In this document: piece after piece, positions 43,419 through 52,365 of the stretch
Layout: each line of letters starts with the position of its first letter
Numbering within the stretch: the first letter of the stretch is position 1
NCBI GenBank assembly: GCA_900471515.1
Contig: UCFC01000030.1
Location: forward strand, 98,948 to 162,947
Direction of reading: 5' to 3'
DNA length: 64,000 bases
Source of the DNA: Hyphomicrobiales bacterium
GTDB taxonomy: Bacteria > Pseudomonadota > Alphaproteobacteria > Rhizobiales > Rhizobiaceae
Notes under the pieces: model-generated
What the model was told of the DNA's origin: nothing
Seen by the model: the letters and a program-made list of their open reading frames with translations, nothing else
The model's database searches: none
Position numbers and translations under genes: made by a program

Positions 43419-44348
43419 TCAGAGGGCTTTTTCGAGCTCCGGCAGCACGTCGAAGAGATCGGCGACAAGTCCATAGTCGGCAATCTGGAATATCGGTGCT
43501 TCCTCGTCCTTGTTGATGGCGACGATGACCTTCGAATCCTTCATGCCGGCGAGATGCTGGATGGCGCCGGAGATGCCGCAGGCGATGTAGAGCTGCGGTG
43601 CGACGACCTTGCCGGTCTGGCCGACCTGCCAGTCGTTCGGGGCGTAACCGGCATCGACGGCGGCGCGGGAAGCGCCGACGGCGGCGCCGAGCTTGTCGGC
43701 GACCGGCAGAATGACTTCCTTGAACTTTTCGGCCGAGCCGAGCGCACGGCCGCCGGAAATGATGATCCTGGCGGAGGTCAGTTCCGGCCGTTCGGAGGCC
43801 GACAACGCGTCGGACACGAAGGTCGAAAGGCCGGGATTGGAGGTGGCCGCAACGGGCTCGACAGCGGCGGAGCCGCCCTCGGCAGCAGAGGCGAAGGAGG
43901 CGGTGCGTACGGTGATGACCTTCTTGGCGTCGGTTGCCTGCACCGTCTGGATGGCGTTGCCGGCGTAGATCGGGCGCTTGAAGGTGTCGGGCGAAACCAC
44001 TTCGACGATTTCGGAGATCTGGGCGATATCGAGGAGGGCTGCGACGCGCGGCATGACGTTCTTGCCGGTCGATGTGGCGGCAGCGACGATCGTGTCATAG
44101 CTGCCGGCCAGCGAGACGATCAGGTCGGCCAGCGGTTCGGCAAGGTTGTTGGCGAGGTCGTCGCTTTCGGCGAGCAGCACCTTGGAAACGCCTGACAGTT
44201 TCGCAGCCGCGTCGGCGGCAGCCTTGGCACCCTTGCCGGCGACGAGAACGTGGATGTCGCCGCCGATCCCGGCGGCCGCCGTCAGGGCCTTGGCGGTCTG
44301 GTCGGAAAGGCTCGCATTGTCGTGGTCAGCCAGAAGAAGAATGGCCAT
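43419..44348 (-). CDS. etfA: electron transfer flavoprotein subunit alpha
   Basis: 309 residues from ATG 44348 (MAILLLADHDNASLS). The C-terminal FAD-binding region is SGGRALGSAEKF, SRAAVDAGYAP, VGQTGKVVAPQLYIACGISGAIQHLAGM and VAINKDEEAPIF, all diagnostic. With EtfB it carries electrons from acyl-CoA dehydrogenases to the ubiquinone pool via ETF-QO. Twenty-two bases after etfB. Confidence 0.96.
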   Translation of the reverse strand: MAILLLADHDNASLSDQTAKALTAAAGIGGDIHVLVAGKGAKAAADAAAKLSGVSKVLLAESDDLANNLAEPLADLIVSLAGSYDTIVAAATSTGKNVMPRVAALLDIAQISEIVEVVSPDTFKRPIYAGNAIQTVQATDAKKVITVRTASFASAAEGGSAAVEPVAATSNPGLSTFVSDALSASERPELTSARIIISGGRALGSAEKFKEVILPVADKLGAAVGASRAAVDAGYAPNDWQVGQTGKVVAPQLYIACGISGAIQHLAGMKDSKVIVAINKDEEAPIFQIADYGLVADLFDVLPELEKAL

Positions 44349-44370
44349 ATTCGTAATCCTTTCTCGAACC

Positions 44371-45120
44371 TTAGAGGACGCCGGCTTCGTTCTTGAGCTT
44401 GTCGACAAGCTCGGCGACCGATTTTACCTTGACGCCCGCCTTGCGGCCGGACGGCTCCTCCGTCTTCAAAACCTTGAGGCGCGGGGTGGTGGAAACGCCG
44501 AAATCGGCCGGGCTCTTCTTGTCGAGCGGCTTCTTCTTCGCCTTCATGATGTTGGGCAGCGTGGCGTAACGCGGTTCGTTGAGGCGCAGGTCGGTCGTGA
44601 CGACGGCCGGAAGCTTGACCTTGATCGTCTGCAGGCCGCCGTCGATTTCGCGCGTGACGGTCGCGCTGTCGCCGTCGATCTCGACCTTGGAGGCGAAGGT
44701 TGCCTGCGCCGAGCCGAGAAGGGCTGCGAGCATCTGGCCGGTCTGGTTGGAATCGTCGTCGATCGCCTGTTTGCCGACGATGATGAGACCCGGCTTTTCG
44801 GCATCGGCGACGCCCTTGAGGATCTTGGCGACGGCGAGCGGTTCGACCGCGTCGTCGGTCTCGACGAGGATGGCGCGATCGGCGCCCATGGCGAGCGCGG
44901 TGCGCAGCGTTTCCTCTGCCTTGGCCGGGCCGATCGAGACGACGACGACTTCCTCGGCCTTGCCGGCCTCCTTCAGGCGAAGGGCTTCCTCAACGGAAAT
45001 CTCGTCGAACGGGTTCATCGACATCTTGACGTTGGCGAGGTCGACGCCCGATCCATCCGGCTTGACGCGGATCTTCACGTTGTAATCGACAACGCGCTTG
45101 ACTGGGACGAGAATTTTCAT
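44371..45120 (-). CDS. etfB: electron transfer flavoprotein subunit beta
   Basis: 249 residues. MKILVPVKRVVDYNVKI start, the conserved EISVEEALRLKEAG, ADRAILVETDD and the AMP-binding VGKQAIDDDSNQTGQMLAALLG. First gene of etfB-etfA-hbd. A palindromic LiuR-type site lies about 165 bases upstream, which would tie the operon to branched-chain or fatty-acid degradation. Confidence 0.96.
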   Translation of the reverse strand: MKILVPVKRVVDYNVKIRVKPDGSGVDLANVKMSMNPFDEISVEEALRLKEAGKAEEVVVVSIGPAKAEETLRTALAMGADRAILVETDDAVEPLAVAKILKGVADAEKPGLIIVGKQAIDDDSNQTGQMLAALLGSAQATFASKVEIDGDSATVTREIDGGLQTIKVKLPAVVTTDLRLNEPRYATLPNIMKAKKKPLDKKSPADFGVSTTPRLKVLKTEEPSGRKAGVKVKSVAELVDKLKNEAGVL

Positions 45121-45285
45121 GGGGTCCTTCCTTCGAACAGAGATGGGCCTTCAACAGAGACTTCTGGGAAAATGCGCGCTCGGGCGCCGCTCCGATTGTC
45201 GAATGGCGACATGGATACGCGTTTTTCCTCCAAATACAACGCTTGCCTGACGCTGCCGGTCGATTTGAATTGCAATATATTAACG

Positions 45286-45301
45286 TTTACGTTCACGTCA
45301 A
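45286..45301. promoter_or_regulatory. LiuR/PsrA-like palindromic operator upstream of etfB
   Basis: TTTACGTTCACGTCAA has symmetric half sites TTKACGT / ACGTMAA and sits in an A+T-rich tract between the rhomboid stop and etfB. MerR-family LiuR regulators of fatty-acid and branched-chain catabolism recognise such TTTACGTnnACGTAAA-like sites. The motif is seen directly; the regulator is an inference. Confidence 0.45.
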
Positions 45302-45303
45302 TA

Positions 45304-46089
45304 TTAAAGCTTGTCCCGCCCCCAGGGCAGGCGCGGCGGTGCGGGCATGCCCGAAGCGGTAACGCGGATGGGGATCGGCCGATCCTGGACGGCACGCGGC
45401 GTGACGATCTGCCGGTCGAAAAGCGGCACGCCAGGCCGGCGCAAAATGAAAACGAGCAGGGCACCCGCTATGATGCCGCCGACATGCGCGCCCCAGGAGA
45501 CATTGCCGTTGGCATCGGCCAGCAGCATGAAAAATTGCTGACCGACCCAGAAGAGGAGCGGAATGAAAGCCGGCAGCGGCAGGGGCACGCGGAAGAAGAC
45601 CAATACCCAGACGCGTATGCGCGGATGCAGCATGAGATAGGCGGCGACGACGCCGGAAATCGCACCCGACGCGCCGACGAGCGGCGCCTCCGACGCCGTC
45701 GACAGCAGGCCGTGGCAGAGGGCGCCGGCCGCAGCGCAGGCGAGGTAAAAGACGAGGAAGCGCAAATGCCCCATCGCATCCTCGACATTGTCGCCGAAGA
45801 CCCAGAGGAAGATCATGTTGCCGGCAAGATGCCAGAAACCCGTATGAATGAAGGAATAGGTAATGTAGGTCGCCGCCTCCGGCACGATCTCCAGCCCCGG
45901 CGCCAGTTCGGCGTGGCCGAAGATGATGGCCGGGATATAACCGAGGCCGATGGTTGCGGCCTGGGCGACCTGTTCGCTTTCGACTGTGGTGAAGATCCAG
46001 GCGGCGACGTTTGCCGCCATCAGGCCAAGCGTGACCCACTGGACCTTGATATGCTTCAGCGTATTGGCATCGTGCAGCGGTATGAACAT
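45304..46089 (-). CDS. rhomboid family intramembrane serine protease
   Basis: 261 residues from ATG 46089 (MFIPLHDANTLKHIK). Six transmembrane helices; catalytic serine S141 in GASGAISG and histidine H202 in GAHVGG, with the oxyanion asparagine in HLAGNM (N91). The C-terminus is a basic, proline-rich cytosolic tail. An in-frame extension upstream overlaps the adenosyltransferase gene and lacks homology. Substrate unknown. Confidence 0.9.
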   Translation of the reverse strand: MFIPLHDANTLKHIKVQWVTLGLMAANVAAWIFTTVESEQVAQAATIGLGYIPAIIFGHAELAPGLEIVPEAATYITYSFIHTGFWHLAGNMIFLWVFGDNVEDAMGHLRFLVFYLACAAAGALCHGLLSTASEAPLVGASGAISGVVAAYLMLHPRIRVWVLVFFRVPLPLPAFIPLLFWVGQQFFMLLADANGNVSWGAHVGGIIAGALLVFILRRPGVPLFDRQIVTPRAVQDRPIPIRVTASGMPAPPRLPWGRDKL

Positions 46090-46126
46090 GAAGGCCTGCC
46101 CCCGGGCGATCGTGATGGCTGCGACC

Positions 46127-46705
46127 CTACCTGTTTTTTCCGGGAACCCAAAGCACATCCGCCGTGCCGCCGTCATTGGCGTGGCGGGCGGCGACGAACA
46201 GGAAGTCGGAGAGGCGGTTGACATATTTCAGCGCTGCGGCGCTGACCGCTTCTCCCTCGCTGCGGGCAAGGGCGACCATCAGCCGTTCGGCGCGGCGCGC
46301 AACCGTCCGGGCAAGGTGCAGATGGGCGGCGGCGGGGCTGCCCGCGGGCAGCACGAAGGATTTCAGCGGCGCCAGATCGGCATTCAGCCTGTCGATATCC
46401 TGCTCCAGCCTGTCAACCTGGCTTTCGACGATGCGCAGAGGCTCATAGGCCGGTGGCTCGTCTGTCTCCGGAGTGGCGAGGTCGGCGCCGAGGTCGAACA
46501 GGTCGTTCTGGATCAGCACCAGCATGGCGTCGAGTTGGTGCAGGCCTGCCGTGTGCAGTCTCGCAACGCCGATTGCCGAATTGGTTTCGTCGATCGTCCC
46601 GTAGGCTTCGACGCGCAGATCGTGTTTGACGCGGCGCGGGCCGGAAACCAGCGCCGTGGTGCCGTCGTCTCCGGTTCTGGTATAGATCTTGTTGAGCTTG
46701 ACCAT
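46127..46705 (-). CDS. cob(I)alamin adenosyltransferase, PduO type
   Basis: 192 residues from ATG 46705 (MVKLNKIYTRTGDDGTTAL). TRTGDDGTT, VEAYGTIDETNSAIGVAR, and LHLARTVARRAERL with NRLSDFLFVAAR are the PduO/Cob(I)alamin signature sites. It transfers adenosyl from ATP to cob(I)alamin to form coenzyme B12. Upstream extension is disregarded. Fits the cobS-cobT B12 capacity elsewhere in the window. Confidence 0.93.
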   Translation of the reverse strand: MVKLNKIYTRTGDDGTTALVSGPRRVKHDLRVEAYGTIDETNSAIGVARLHTAGLHQLDAMLVLIQNDLFDLGADLATPETDEPPAYEPLRIVESQVDRLEQDIDRLNADLAPLKSFVLPAGSPAAAHLHLARTVARRAERLMVALARSEGEAVSAAALKYVNRLSDFLFVAARHANDGGTADVLWVPGKNR

Positions 46706-46719
46706 TGCCGGGTCTCGGA

Positions 46720-46923
46720 TCAGCTCGGGCGTCCGCCGCCGGTCAGCCACAGCGTCAGCATGATCAGGACGACGGCGATCGCCTGCAGGAGCACGCGAAG
46801 CTGCATCAGCTTGTTGGAAAGGTTCGCATCGCCACCCTTCATCATGTTGAACAGGCCGCGGATCAGGACAAGGGCGACGAGGCCCATGACGATGATCGCG
46901 ATGACGTAGGTGACCGTGGACAT
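46720..46923 (-). CDS. twin-transmembrane small protein (HIG1 domain)
   Basis: 67 residues with two helices (about 5-25 and 43-62) around a short basic loop MMKGGDANLSNKLMQLRVLLQ. This is the bacterial HIG_1_N pattern. In mitochondria related proteins associate with respiratory supercomplexes; the bacterial role is undefined. Fourteen bases before the adenosyltransferase start, so co-transcribed. Confidence 0.85.
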   Translation of the reverse strand: MSTVTYVIAIIVMGLVALVLIRGLFNMMKGGDANLSNKLMQLRVLLQAIAVVLIMLTLWLTGGGRPS

Positions 46924-46940
46924 GGCAGTCTCTTTTCTCT

Positions 46941-47774
46941 TCAGTCCGTCCAGCGCATCAGGCGGTAGAAAAGGTCGGCCGGAAGCAGCCTCTTCAATAT
47001 CATACCCTGTTTCGCCGGAGTCGTTACCGGATAATGTGGCTTCGGTTTTTTCGAGTTCAATGCATGCGTCAATACCGCATAGACCGCCTCGGGACCAAGC
47101 TTGTGCCTGTTGATCGGACCCGAGCCTTCGAGACGGGCAAGCTGCCGCCGGTATTCGATCGCGTGCGGAGAGTTTTCAACGTCGATATGCTCCCGGATCT
47201 TCGCCAAAGCGTTGGCCGTGAACCGGCTGGCGATCGGTCCAGGCTCGATCAGGCTCACGTGAATGCCGCTTCCCTGCAGTTCCATGCGCAAGGTGACGCT
47301 CAGGCCTTCCAAGGCGAATTTCGAGGCGGTGTAGGCGCCGCGATAGCGATAAGGCACAAGGCCGAGGATCGAGGAACATTGCACGATGCGGCCTTCACCG
47401 CGCCGGCGCATGAGGGGAATGACCTGCCGGGTGAGTTCATGCCAGCCGAAGACATTCGTCTCGAACTGGTCGCGCAGCGCCTGGGTGGGGAGATCCTCGA
47501 CCGCGCCCGGCTGCCCGTAGGCGCCGTTGTTGAACAGCGCATCGATTCGCCCGCCGCTGCGTTCGGCCACTGTCTTCACCAGAGCCGAGATCGTCTCCGG
47601 CTGAGTATAGTCCATCAGCAGGGCTTCGATGCCGTCTGCTTCCAGCGGCGGCATATCCTCGGTCTTGCGGACTGTGGCGAAGACCCGCCAGCCATCCGCT
47701 CTCAAGGCGCGGGCGCAATAGGCGCCGATGCCGGAAGAGCATCCGGTGACGACGATGGTGCGCGACTCCGCCAT
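46941..47774 (-). CDS. short-chain dehydrogenase/reductase (SDR)
   Basis: 277 residues. Cofactor motif TGCSSGIGAYCARAL, NNGAYG after strand 4, active-site S-Y-K as SSILGLVPYRYRGAYTASKFALEG. Substrate unknown; it belongs to the classical SDRs with a longer C-terminal tail (about 30 extra residues). Divergent from the YihY gene. Confidence 0.9.
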   Translation of the reverse strand: MAESRTIVVTGCSSGIGAYCARALRADGWRVFATVRKTEDMPPLEADGIEALLMDYTQPETISALVKTVAERSGGRIDALFNNGAYGQPGAVEDLPTQALRDQFETNVFGWHELTRQVIPLMRRRGEGRIVQCSSILGLVPYRYRGAYTASKFALEGLSVTLRMELQGSGIHVSLIEPGPIASRFTANALAKIREHIDVENSPHAIEYRRQLARLEGSGPINRHKLGPEAVYAVLTHALNSKKPKPHYPVTTPAKQGMILKRLLPADLFYRLMRWTD

Positions 47775-47830
47775 TCAATGATTCCTGTACAAAGTAGGAC
47801 TCGTTTCCCATATTCGCGGGAAGGATACAA

Positions 47831-48829
47831 TTGGGAAGCCGAATGCAGAAAGTCCTGCGCACCCTCTATGATGTGGTCTACGACGCCATCTGCCACCTCA
47901 TCGACGATGACGGTTTTGCCATGGCAAGCCATGTGGCACTCTCCAGCCTGCTTGCGGTCTTTCCCTTCCTGATCTTCGGCACGGCGCTTGCCAATTTTCT
48001 CGGCGCAGATCAATTTTCGAACTACGCGATCCATTTCATCTTCGACACCTGGCCCGCGGCTATCGCCAAGCCGCTTTCTGACCAGCTCGTCGAGGTTCTC
48101 ACAATCCCGCGTGGCGGTCTTCTCACCATCTCGGTGCTTGCGGCGGCATACTTTGCTTCAAATGGCGTCGAAGCCCTGCGCATCTCGCTCAACCGCGCCT
48201 ATCGCGTGCAGGAAACCAGGCCATGGTACCTGACGCGCCTTTTCAGTCTCGGCTACGTGCTTGTCGCGGTCATTATCGTCGCGGCCATCAGCATCCTGCT
48301 TGTTGCCGTCCCCGTCGGCCTCGATTACGCGCGCGACTGGCTGTTGCATACCGATACTCTCGAACTGCTTCCGGAAATCGTAAGGCAATGGCTGCCAACG
48401 GCGGTCGATACGCTCGAAATCGTCTTCGGCTGGCGTATCTACGGCACTCTGCTGCTTCTGACGCTCGGTCTGCTGGTTGTGCATCTATGGTTGCCCGCCG
48501 GCAAGCGCCGCGTCTTCGATGTTGTTCCCGGCGTTCTTCTCACCTTGTTGCTTTGGCTCGCGGGTGCCTTGATCTTTGCCTACTACCTCGCGACCTTCGC
48601 CAATTACACCGCCACCTATGCCGGTCTGGCATCCGTGATGATCGTGCTGATTTTCCTCTACATGGTGGGCGTCATTTTCATCGTCGGCGCAGAGATCAAT
48701 GCGGCGCTGATGAAGTTTCGGGTGCTGCGCAATTTCTCGCGCACGTTTTCCGTGGTCGGCCGCGACCATGTTGCCAAATCAAAGCCCGACAAGTCAAAGC
48801 CCGACAAGACGGCGAATATCGGCAGCTGA
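47831..48829 (+). CDS. YihY/virulence factor BrkB family membrane protein
   Basis: The frame is 332 codons from TTG 47831, which has AAGGA six bases upstream; ATG 47843 is the alternative (MQKVLRTLYDVV). Six transmembrane helices with ASHVALSSLLAVFPFLIFG and YLATFANYTATYAGLASVMIVLIFLYMVGVIFIVGAEINAAL, the YihY core, abbreviated here. C-terminus has a repeated KSKPDKSKPDK. The family is of uncertain transport role. Its last 36 bases overlap the convergent gluQ. Confidence 0.87.
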   Translation: MGSRMQKVLRTLYDVVYDAICHLIDDDGFAMASHVALSSLLAVFPFLIFGTALANFLGADQFSNYAIHFIFDTWPAAIAKPLSDQLVEVLTIPRGGLLTISVLAAAYFASNGVEALRISLNRAYRVQETRPWYLTRLFSLGYVLVAVIIVAAISILLVAVPVGLDYARDWLLHTDTLELLPEIVRQWLPTAVDTLEIVFGWRIYGTLLLLTLGLLVVHLWLPAGKRRVFDVVPGVLLTLLLWLAGALIFAYYLATFANYTATYAGLASVMIVLIFLYMVGVIFIVGAEINAALMKFRVLRNFSRTFSVVGRDHVAKSKPDKSKPDKTANIGS

Positions 48830-49675
48830 CAGGCCTCTTGCGCGCAGTTCCGCAAGGCCGGTGTCGCCCTGGCTCTTGGAGAGCTTGCGACCCTCTCCGT
48901 CCGCAATCAGGCGGTGATGGTGGTAGACGGGCTGCGGCAGGTCCAGCAGCGTCTGCAGCAGCCGGTGGACCGAGGTGGCGTGAAAGAGGTCGAGGCCACG
49001 CACGACATGGGTCACGCCCTGCAGCGCGTCGTCGATGACGACGGAGAGATGGTAGCTGGAGGGAGCATCCGAGCGCGAGAGAACGATATCGCCCCAGGCG
49101 GCCGGCTCGGCGAGGATGTCGCCCTTCCGTTCGTCGCCGGTTTCGGTCCAGAACAGCGGCTCGGCGAGCAGGTCCATCGCTCTATGCATGTCGAGGCGCC
49201 AGGCATGTTTCAGGCCGGAGGCCAGCAGGGCCTCGCGCTCTTCCTCGCTCCGGTCACGATCATCGGCCGGATAATGCGGCGTGCCGTCGGGATCGCGCGG
49301 CCAGGGACCGTTCACGCGCTCGTAGGCCGCAACGCGGGTCTTGACCTCGCCACGTGTCAGAAACGACGGATAGACCAGCCTGCGTTCGATCAGAGAGCGG
49401 AGGGCGGCCTGGTATTCGGAAAAATGTTCGGACTGGCGGCGTACCGGCTGCTCCCATTCTATCCCGAGCCAAGTGAGATCGGCATAGATGCCGGCTTCGA
49501 ATTCGGGTGTGCAGCGTGTCAGGTCGATGTCTTCAATGCGCAGCAGCAACCGGCCTTCCGTCGCTTTCGCCATGTCTTCGTTCAGGAAGGCCGACAGCGC
49601 GTGGCCGAGGTGCAGTGGCCCGTTGGGGCTCGGGGCGAAACGGAAGACGGGTTTTTGACGCGGAGTCGTGATCAT
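48794..49675 (-). CDS. gluQ: glutamyl-Q tRNA(Asp) synthetase
   Basis: 293 residues from ATG 49675. GluRS-like catalytic core with HIGH as HLGH (22-25, FAPSPNGPLHLGHALS) and KMSKS as RKLSKSQGD near the C-terminus. No anticodon-binding domain follows, as expected for GluQ, which attaches glutamate to queuosine in tRNA-Asp. The zinc-site cysteines of the E. coli enzyme are absent (region VYPSFLTRGEV). Its start codon overlaps that of divergent alkA. Confidence 0.9.
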   Translation of the reverse strand: MITTPRQKPVFRFAPSPNGPLHLGHALSAFLNEDMAKATEGRLLLRIEDIDLTRCTPEFEAGIYADLTWLGIEWEQPVRRQSEHFSEYQAALRSLIERRLVYPSFLTRGEVKTRVAAYERVNGPWPRDPDGTPHYPADDRDRSEEEREALLASGLKHAWRLDMHRAMDLLAEPLFWTETGDERKGDILAEPAAWGDIVLSRSDAPSSYHLSVVIDDALQGVTHVVRGLDLFHATSVHRLLQTLLDLPQPVYHHHRLIADGEGRKLSKSQGDTGLAELRARGLSAADIRRLVGL

Positions 49676-50360
49676 GCTTTCTTCTGGCACGGATTTGAAG
49701 CGATCGCGAGGCAAGGTGCGGGTCATCAGCAATGAAAAGGATATTGAAGAGGGGCTTGCCGCTCTTCTCGTTCTCGATCCCCGGCTCGTGGCGATCGCCA
49801 GGGAGGCCGGCCCGGTCCCGCTGCGGCTGCGCGAGCCGGGTTTTGCGGGGCTTGCCCACATCATCGTTTCGCAAATGGTATCGCGCGCCAGCGCCGAGGC
49901 GATCTGGCGACGGATGCAGCCCGAGAGCGGATTGCTGAGCGCGGAAACTTACATACTGCTTCACCCCGATGCCTGGCGTGAATTCGGGCTTTCGCGGGCC
50001 AAGGCCGACACGCTGACGCGGATTGCGCAGGCCGTCGCTTCCGGGCGAATCAATCTGCAGGCGCTGGCGCAAAAACCGCCTGCCGAAGCGCTCGCTGAAC
50101 TGACGGCGCAGAAGGGAATCGGACCGTGGACGGCCGAGGTCTATCTGATGTTCTGCGGCGGCCATGTGGATGTGTTTCCGGCGGGCGACGTGGCGCTGCA
50201 GGCGGCGGTCGCTGCGGCATTCGGTCTCGCTGAACGCCCGCAAGCCAAAGCCCTTGCAGGGCTTGCGGAAATCTGGTCGCCCTGGCGCTCCGTGGCAGCC
50301 CGGCTTTTCTGGGCATATTACGCCGCAAAAATGCGTCGCGACGTGTTGCCGATCGGCTGA
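49674..50360 (+). CDS. DNA-3-methyladenine glycosylase II (AlkA-like)
   Basis: About 228 residues from ATG 49674; an in-frame GTG at 49668 gives two more. HhH-GPD superfamily: LAHIIVSQMVSRASAEAI, the helix-hairpin-helix LTAQKGIGPWTAEVYLMF and the catalytic aspartate in FPAGDVALQ. It removes alkylated bases. Start codons of this gene and gluQ share bases on opposite strands, leaving no room for separate upstream promoters. Confidence 0.88.
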   Translation: MLSSGTDLKRSRGKVRVISNEKDIEEGLAALLVLDPRLVAIAREAGPVPLRLREPGFAGLAHIIVSQMVSRASAEAIWRRMQPESGLLSAETYILLHPDAWREFGLSRAKADTLTRIAQAVASGRINLQALAQKPPAEALAELTAQKGIGPWTAEVYLMFCGGHVDVFPAGDVALQAAVAAAFGLAERPQAKALAGLAEIWSPWRSVAARLFWAYYAAKMRRDVLPIG

Positions 50361-50472
50361 CGGACGCCATCCGTCTATTCGCCTTTATCCCCTGAATTTA
50401 TTGGACTTCACAATCCTGTAACAACCGGCCTAATATACAGGTGCAGATGCCGAATCGATCCAGGAGGGCTCC

Positions 50473-51030
50473 TTGACGATTGCAGTCTCACCACAGGCCC
50501 TGCCAGCGCTCGTCCTGAACGCTGACTACCGGCCGCTGAGTTATTACCCCTTGTCGCTCTGGTCCTGGCAGGACGCGATCAAGGCGGTATTTCTCGACCG
50601 TGTGAACATTATCGCGGAATATGAGCACGAGGTTTCCTCACCGAGCTTCTCGATGCGGCTGCCGAGTGTCGTGTGCCTCAAGACTTACGTTCAGCCGTCC
50701 CGCAATCCCGCCTTCACCCGCTTCAACGTCTTCCTGCGCGACAGGTTCGAGTGCCAGTATTGCGGTGCTCATGACGACCTGACTTTCGACCACGTCATCC
50801 CTCGTGCCCACGGCGGCGAGACGACCTGGGAGAATGTCGTGGCAGCCTGTTCGCCCTGCAACCTTCGCAAGGGCAGCAAGCTTCCGAAGCAGGCGGGCAT
50901 GTTCCCGGCGCAGAAGCCGTACCAGCCGACCGTGCAGGATCTGCACAATAACGGCCGGCTCTTCCCGCCGAACTATCTGCACGACAGCTGGCTCGATTAC
51001 CTCTATTGGGATACCGAGCTGCAGCCCTGA
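50473..51030 (+). CDS. HNH endonuclease
   Basis: 185 residues from TTG 50473, preceded by a strong AGGAGG. The HNH/zinc unit is CQYCG (C94, C97), FDHVIPRAHGG (H107) and ACSPCNLRKG (C126, C129). The N-terminus (ALVLNADYRPLSYYPLSLWSWQDAI) is characteristic of a widespread, chromosomal HNH family of unknown role. Not part of a restriction or mobile unit here. Confidence 0.9.
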   Translation: MTIAVSPQALPALVLNADYRPLSYYPLSLWSWQDAIKAVFLDRVNIIAEYEHEVSSPSFSMRLPSVVCLKTYVQPSRNPAFTRFNVFLRDRFECQYCGAHDDLTFDHVIPRAHGGETTWENVVAACSPCNLRKGSKLPKQAGMFPAQKPYQPTVQDLHNNGRLFPPNYLHDSWLDYLYWDTELQP

Positions 51031-51039
51031 TCGAAGCTC

Positions 51040-51555
51040 TTACGCAGTCTTCTTCACGCACCAGAAGGCGAAGGCTGCGAGGATGAGGCTTGCGATCACA
51101 TTCCAGCCCGCAAAGGACAGGCCGAGAACGCGCAGTGCTGCGTCCGTGCAGGACGGACCCTTGATCGAGTTCAGCTCGCCCAGGAGATCGCCGGCATTGG
51201 TGGTCATGCTGCTGGCGGTGGTCGAGCAGGTGGCCGGACCCGGCCAGAAGTGCCACTCGACGCCGGCGTGGTAGACGCCCATGCCGGCGCTGACGAGCAT
51301 CAGGATGCCGACGGCGAGAATGATGGCGCGCGTCATCCAGTTCGGCAGGCCAACGAGCGCCGTGACTGCGCCGACGATCGCGATCGGAATGCCATAATAA
51401 TAGGGCTGGCGCTGCAGCAGGCAGAGCGCGCAGGGAATATAGCCGCCGATATACTGGAAGCCGAGAGCCGTTCCGACGACTGCCGCCATCGCGATGGCAA
51501 GCAGCAACGGCAAGACGACGCCCGGGCGGGCAAGCGGCGAGGTGGTGGCATTCAT
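51040..51555 (-). CDS. DsbB family disulfide bond formation protein
   Basis: 171 residues from ATG 51555 (MNATTSPLARPGVVL). Four transmembrane helices; the first periplasmic CxxC is CALC (PCALCLLQRQPYY) and a second cysteine pair lies in the second periplasmic loop (ATCSTTA and GPSCTDAA). DsbB reoxidises DsbA and passes electrons to quinone. Convergent with the HNH gene. Confidence 0.9.
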   Translation of the reverse strand: MNATTSPLARPGVVLPLLLAIAMAAVVGTALGFQYIGGYIPCALCLLQRQPYYYGIPIAIVGAVTALVGLPNWMTRAIILAVGILMLVSAGMGVYHAGVEWHFWPGPATCSTTASSMTTNAGDLLGELNSIKGPSCTDAALRVLGLSFAGWNVIASLILAAFAFWCVKKTA

Positions 51556-51577
51556 GGCGGAACTCCGCGAAGTTGGC

Positions 51578-52168
51578 TCAGTGGGCAAAATATCGGTAGG
51601 CGATGTATAGCACGATCACGGCCGCTGCGCCGATGCTGACGATCTGGCCGAGGCGCTTCTCGATGAAATGGCGGATCGGTTCGCCGTAGCGGCGCAACAG
51701 CCAGGCAAGGAAGAGAAAACGGGCGCCGCGGGCGACGATTGCCGAAACGATGAAAAGCGGCAGGCCGACATGGATGACGCCAGACAGGATCGTCACGACC
51801 TTGATCGGGGGCAGGTGGGCCAGACCCGAGGTGACGAGCAGCAGCAGGATCGTCTCGTAGGTGACGTAGGATTTCATCTGCTCGAACTGGTCGAGCTTTC
51901 CGTAGAATTCCAGGATCGGGCGGGCAATGGTTTCATAGGCGTAGTAGCCGAGCGCCCAACCGGCGATGCCACCCAGCACCGAGGCGACGGTGGCGACGAT
52001 CGCGTAGCGGTAGGAACGTTCGGGTCTGGCAAGTGACATCGGCAGGAAGAGCACGTCAGCGGGAACCAGAAAGACGGAGCTTTCGACGAAGGCGATGACG
52101 GCGAGCCAGACTTCGGCCGATTTCTTCGAGGCCAGAGACATGGTCCAGTCGTAAAGTCTGCGGAGCAT
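51578..52168 (-). CDS. VTT-domain (DedA/YqaA-type) membrane protein
   Basis: 196 residues from ATG 52168 (MLRRLYDWTMSLAS), with AAAGGAAA upstream. Four to five transmembrane helices; AVIAFVESSVFLVPADVLFLPMSL and GGIAGWALGYYAYET match YqaA-type DedA relatives, possibly lipid scramblase/transport. The charged loop FEQMKSYVTYETILLLLVTSG precedes the last helices. Same strand as dsbB, so probably one transcript. Confidence 0.85.
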   Translation of the reverse strand: MLRRLYDWTMSLASKKSAEVWLAVIAFVESSVFLVPADVLFLPMSLARPERSYRYAIVATVASVLGGIAGWALGYYAYETIARPILEFYGKLDQFEQMKSYVTYETILLLLVTSGLAHLPPIKVVTILSGVIHVGLPLFIVSAIVARGARFLFLAWLLRRYGEPIRHFIEKRLGQIVSIGAAAVIVLYIAYRYFAH

Positions 52169-52365
52169 CCGTTTCCTTTCTCTGTTGCGACGCACAAAGC
52201 ATTAGGGGGCGATCATGACGCTGTAAATGCTCGGCCGCCGGCTTCCCGCTCTTGGCATTGAAAATTTTCGTGATCTGTCGCCGTTTGCCCTCCCAAGATT
52301 TAGCAGGATGGCAAGGCGGCCGATCTGCGGCAATTTATGGGAGGGTAGATACGCGATGGCATGTC

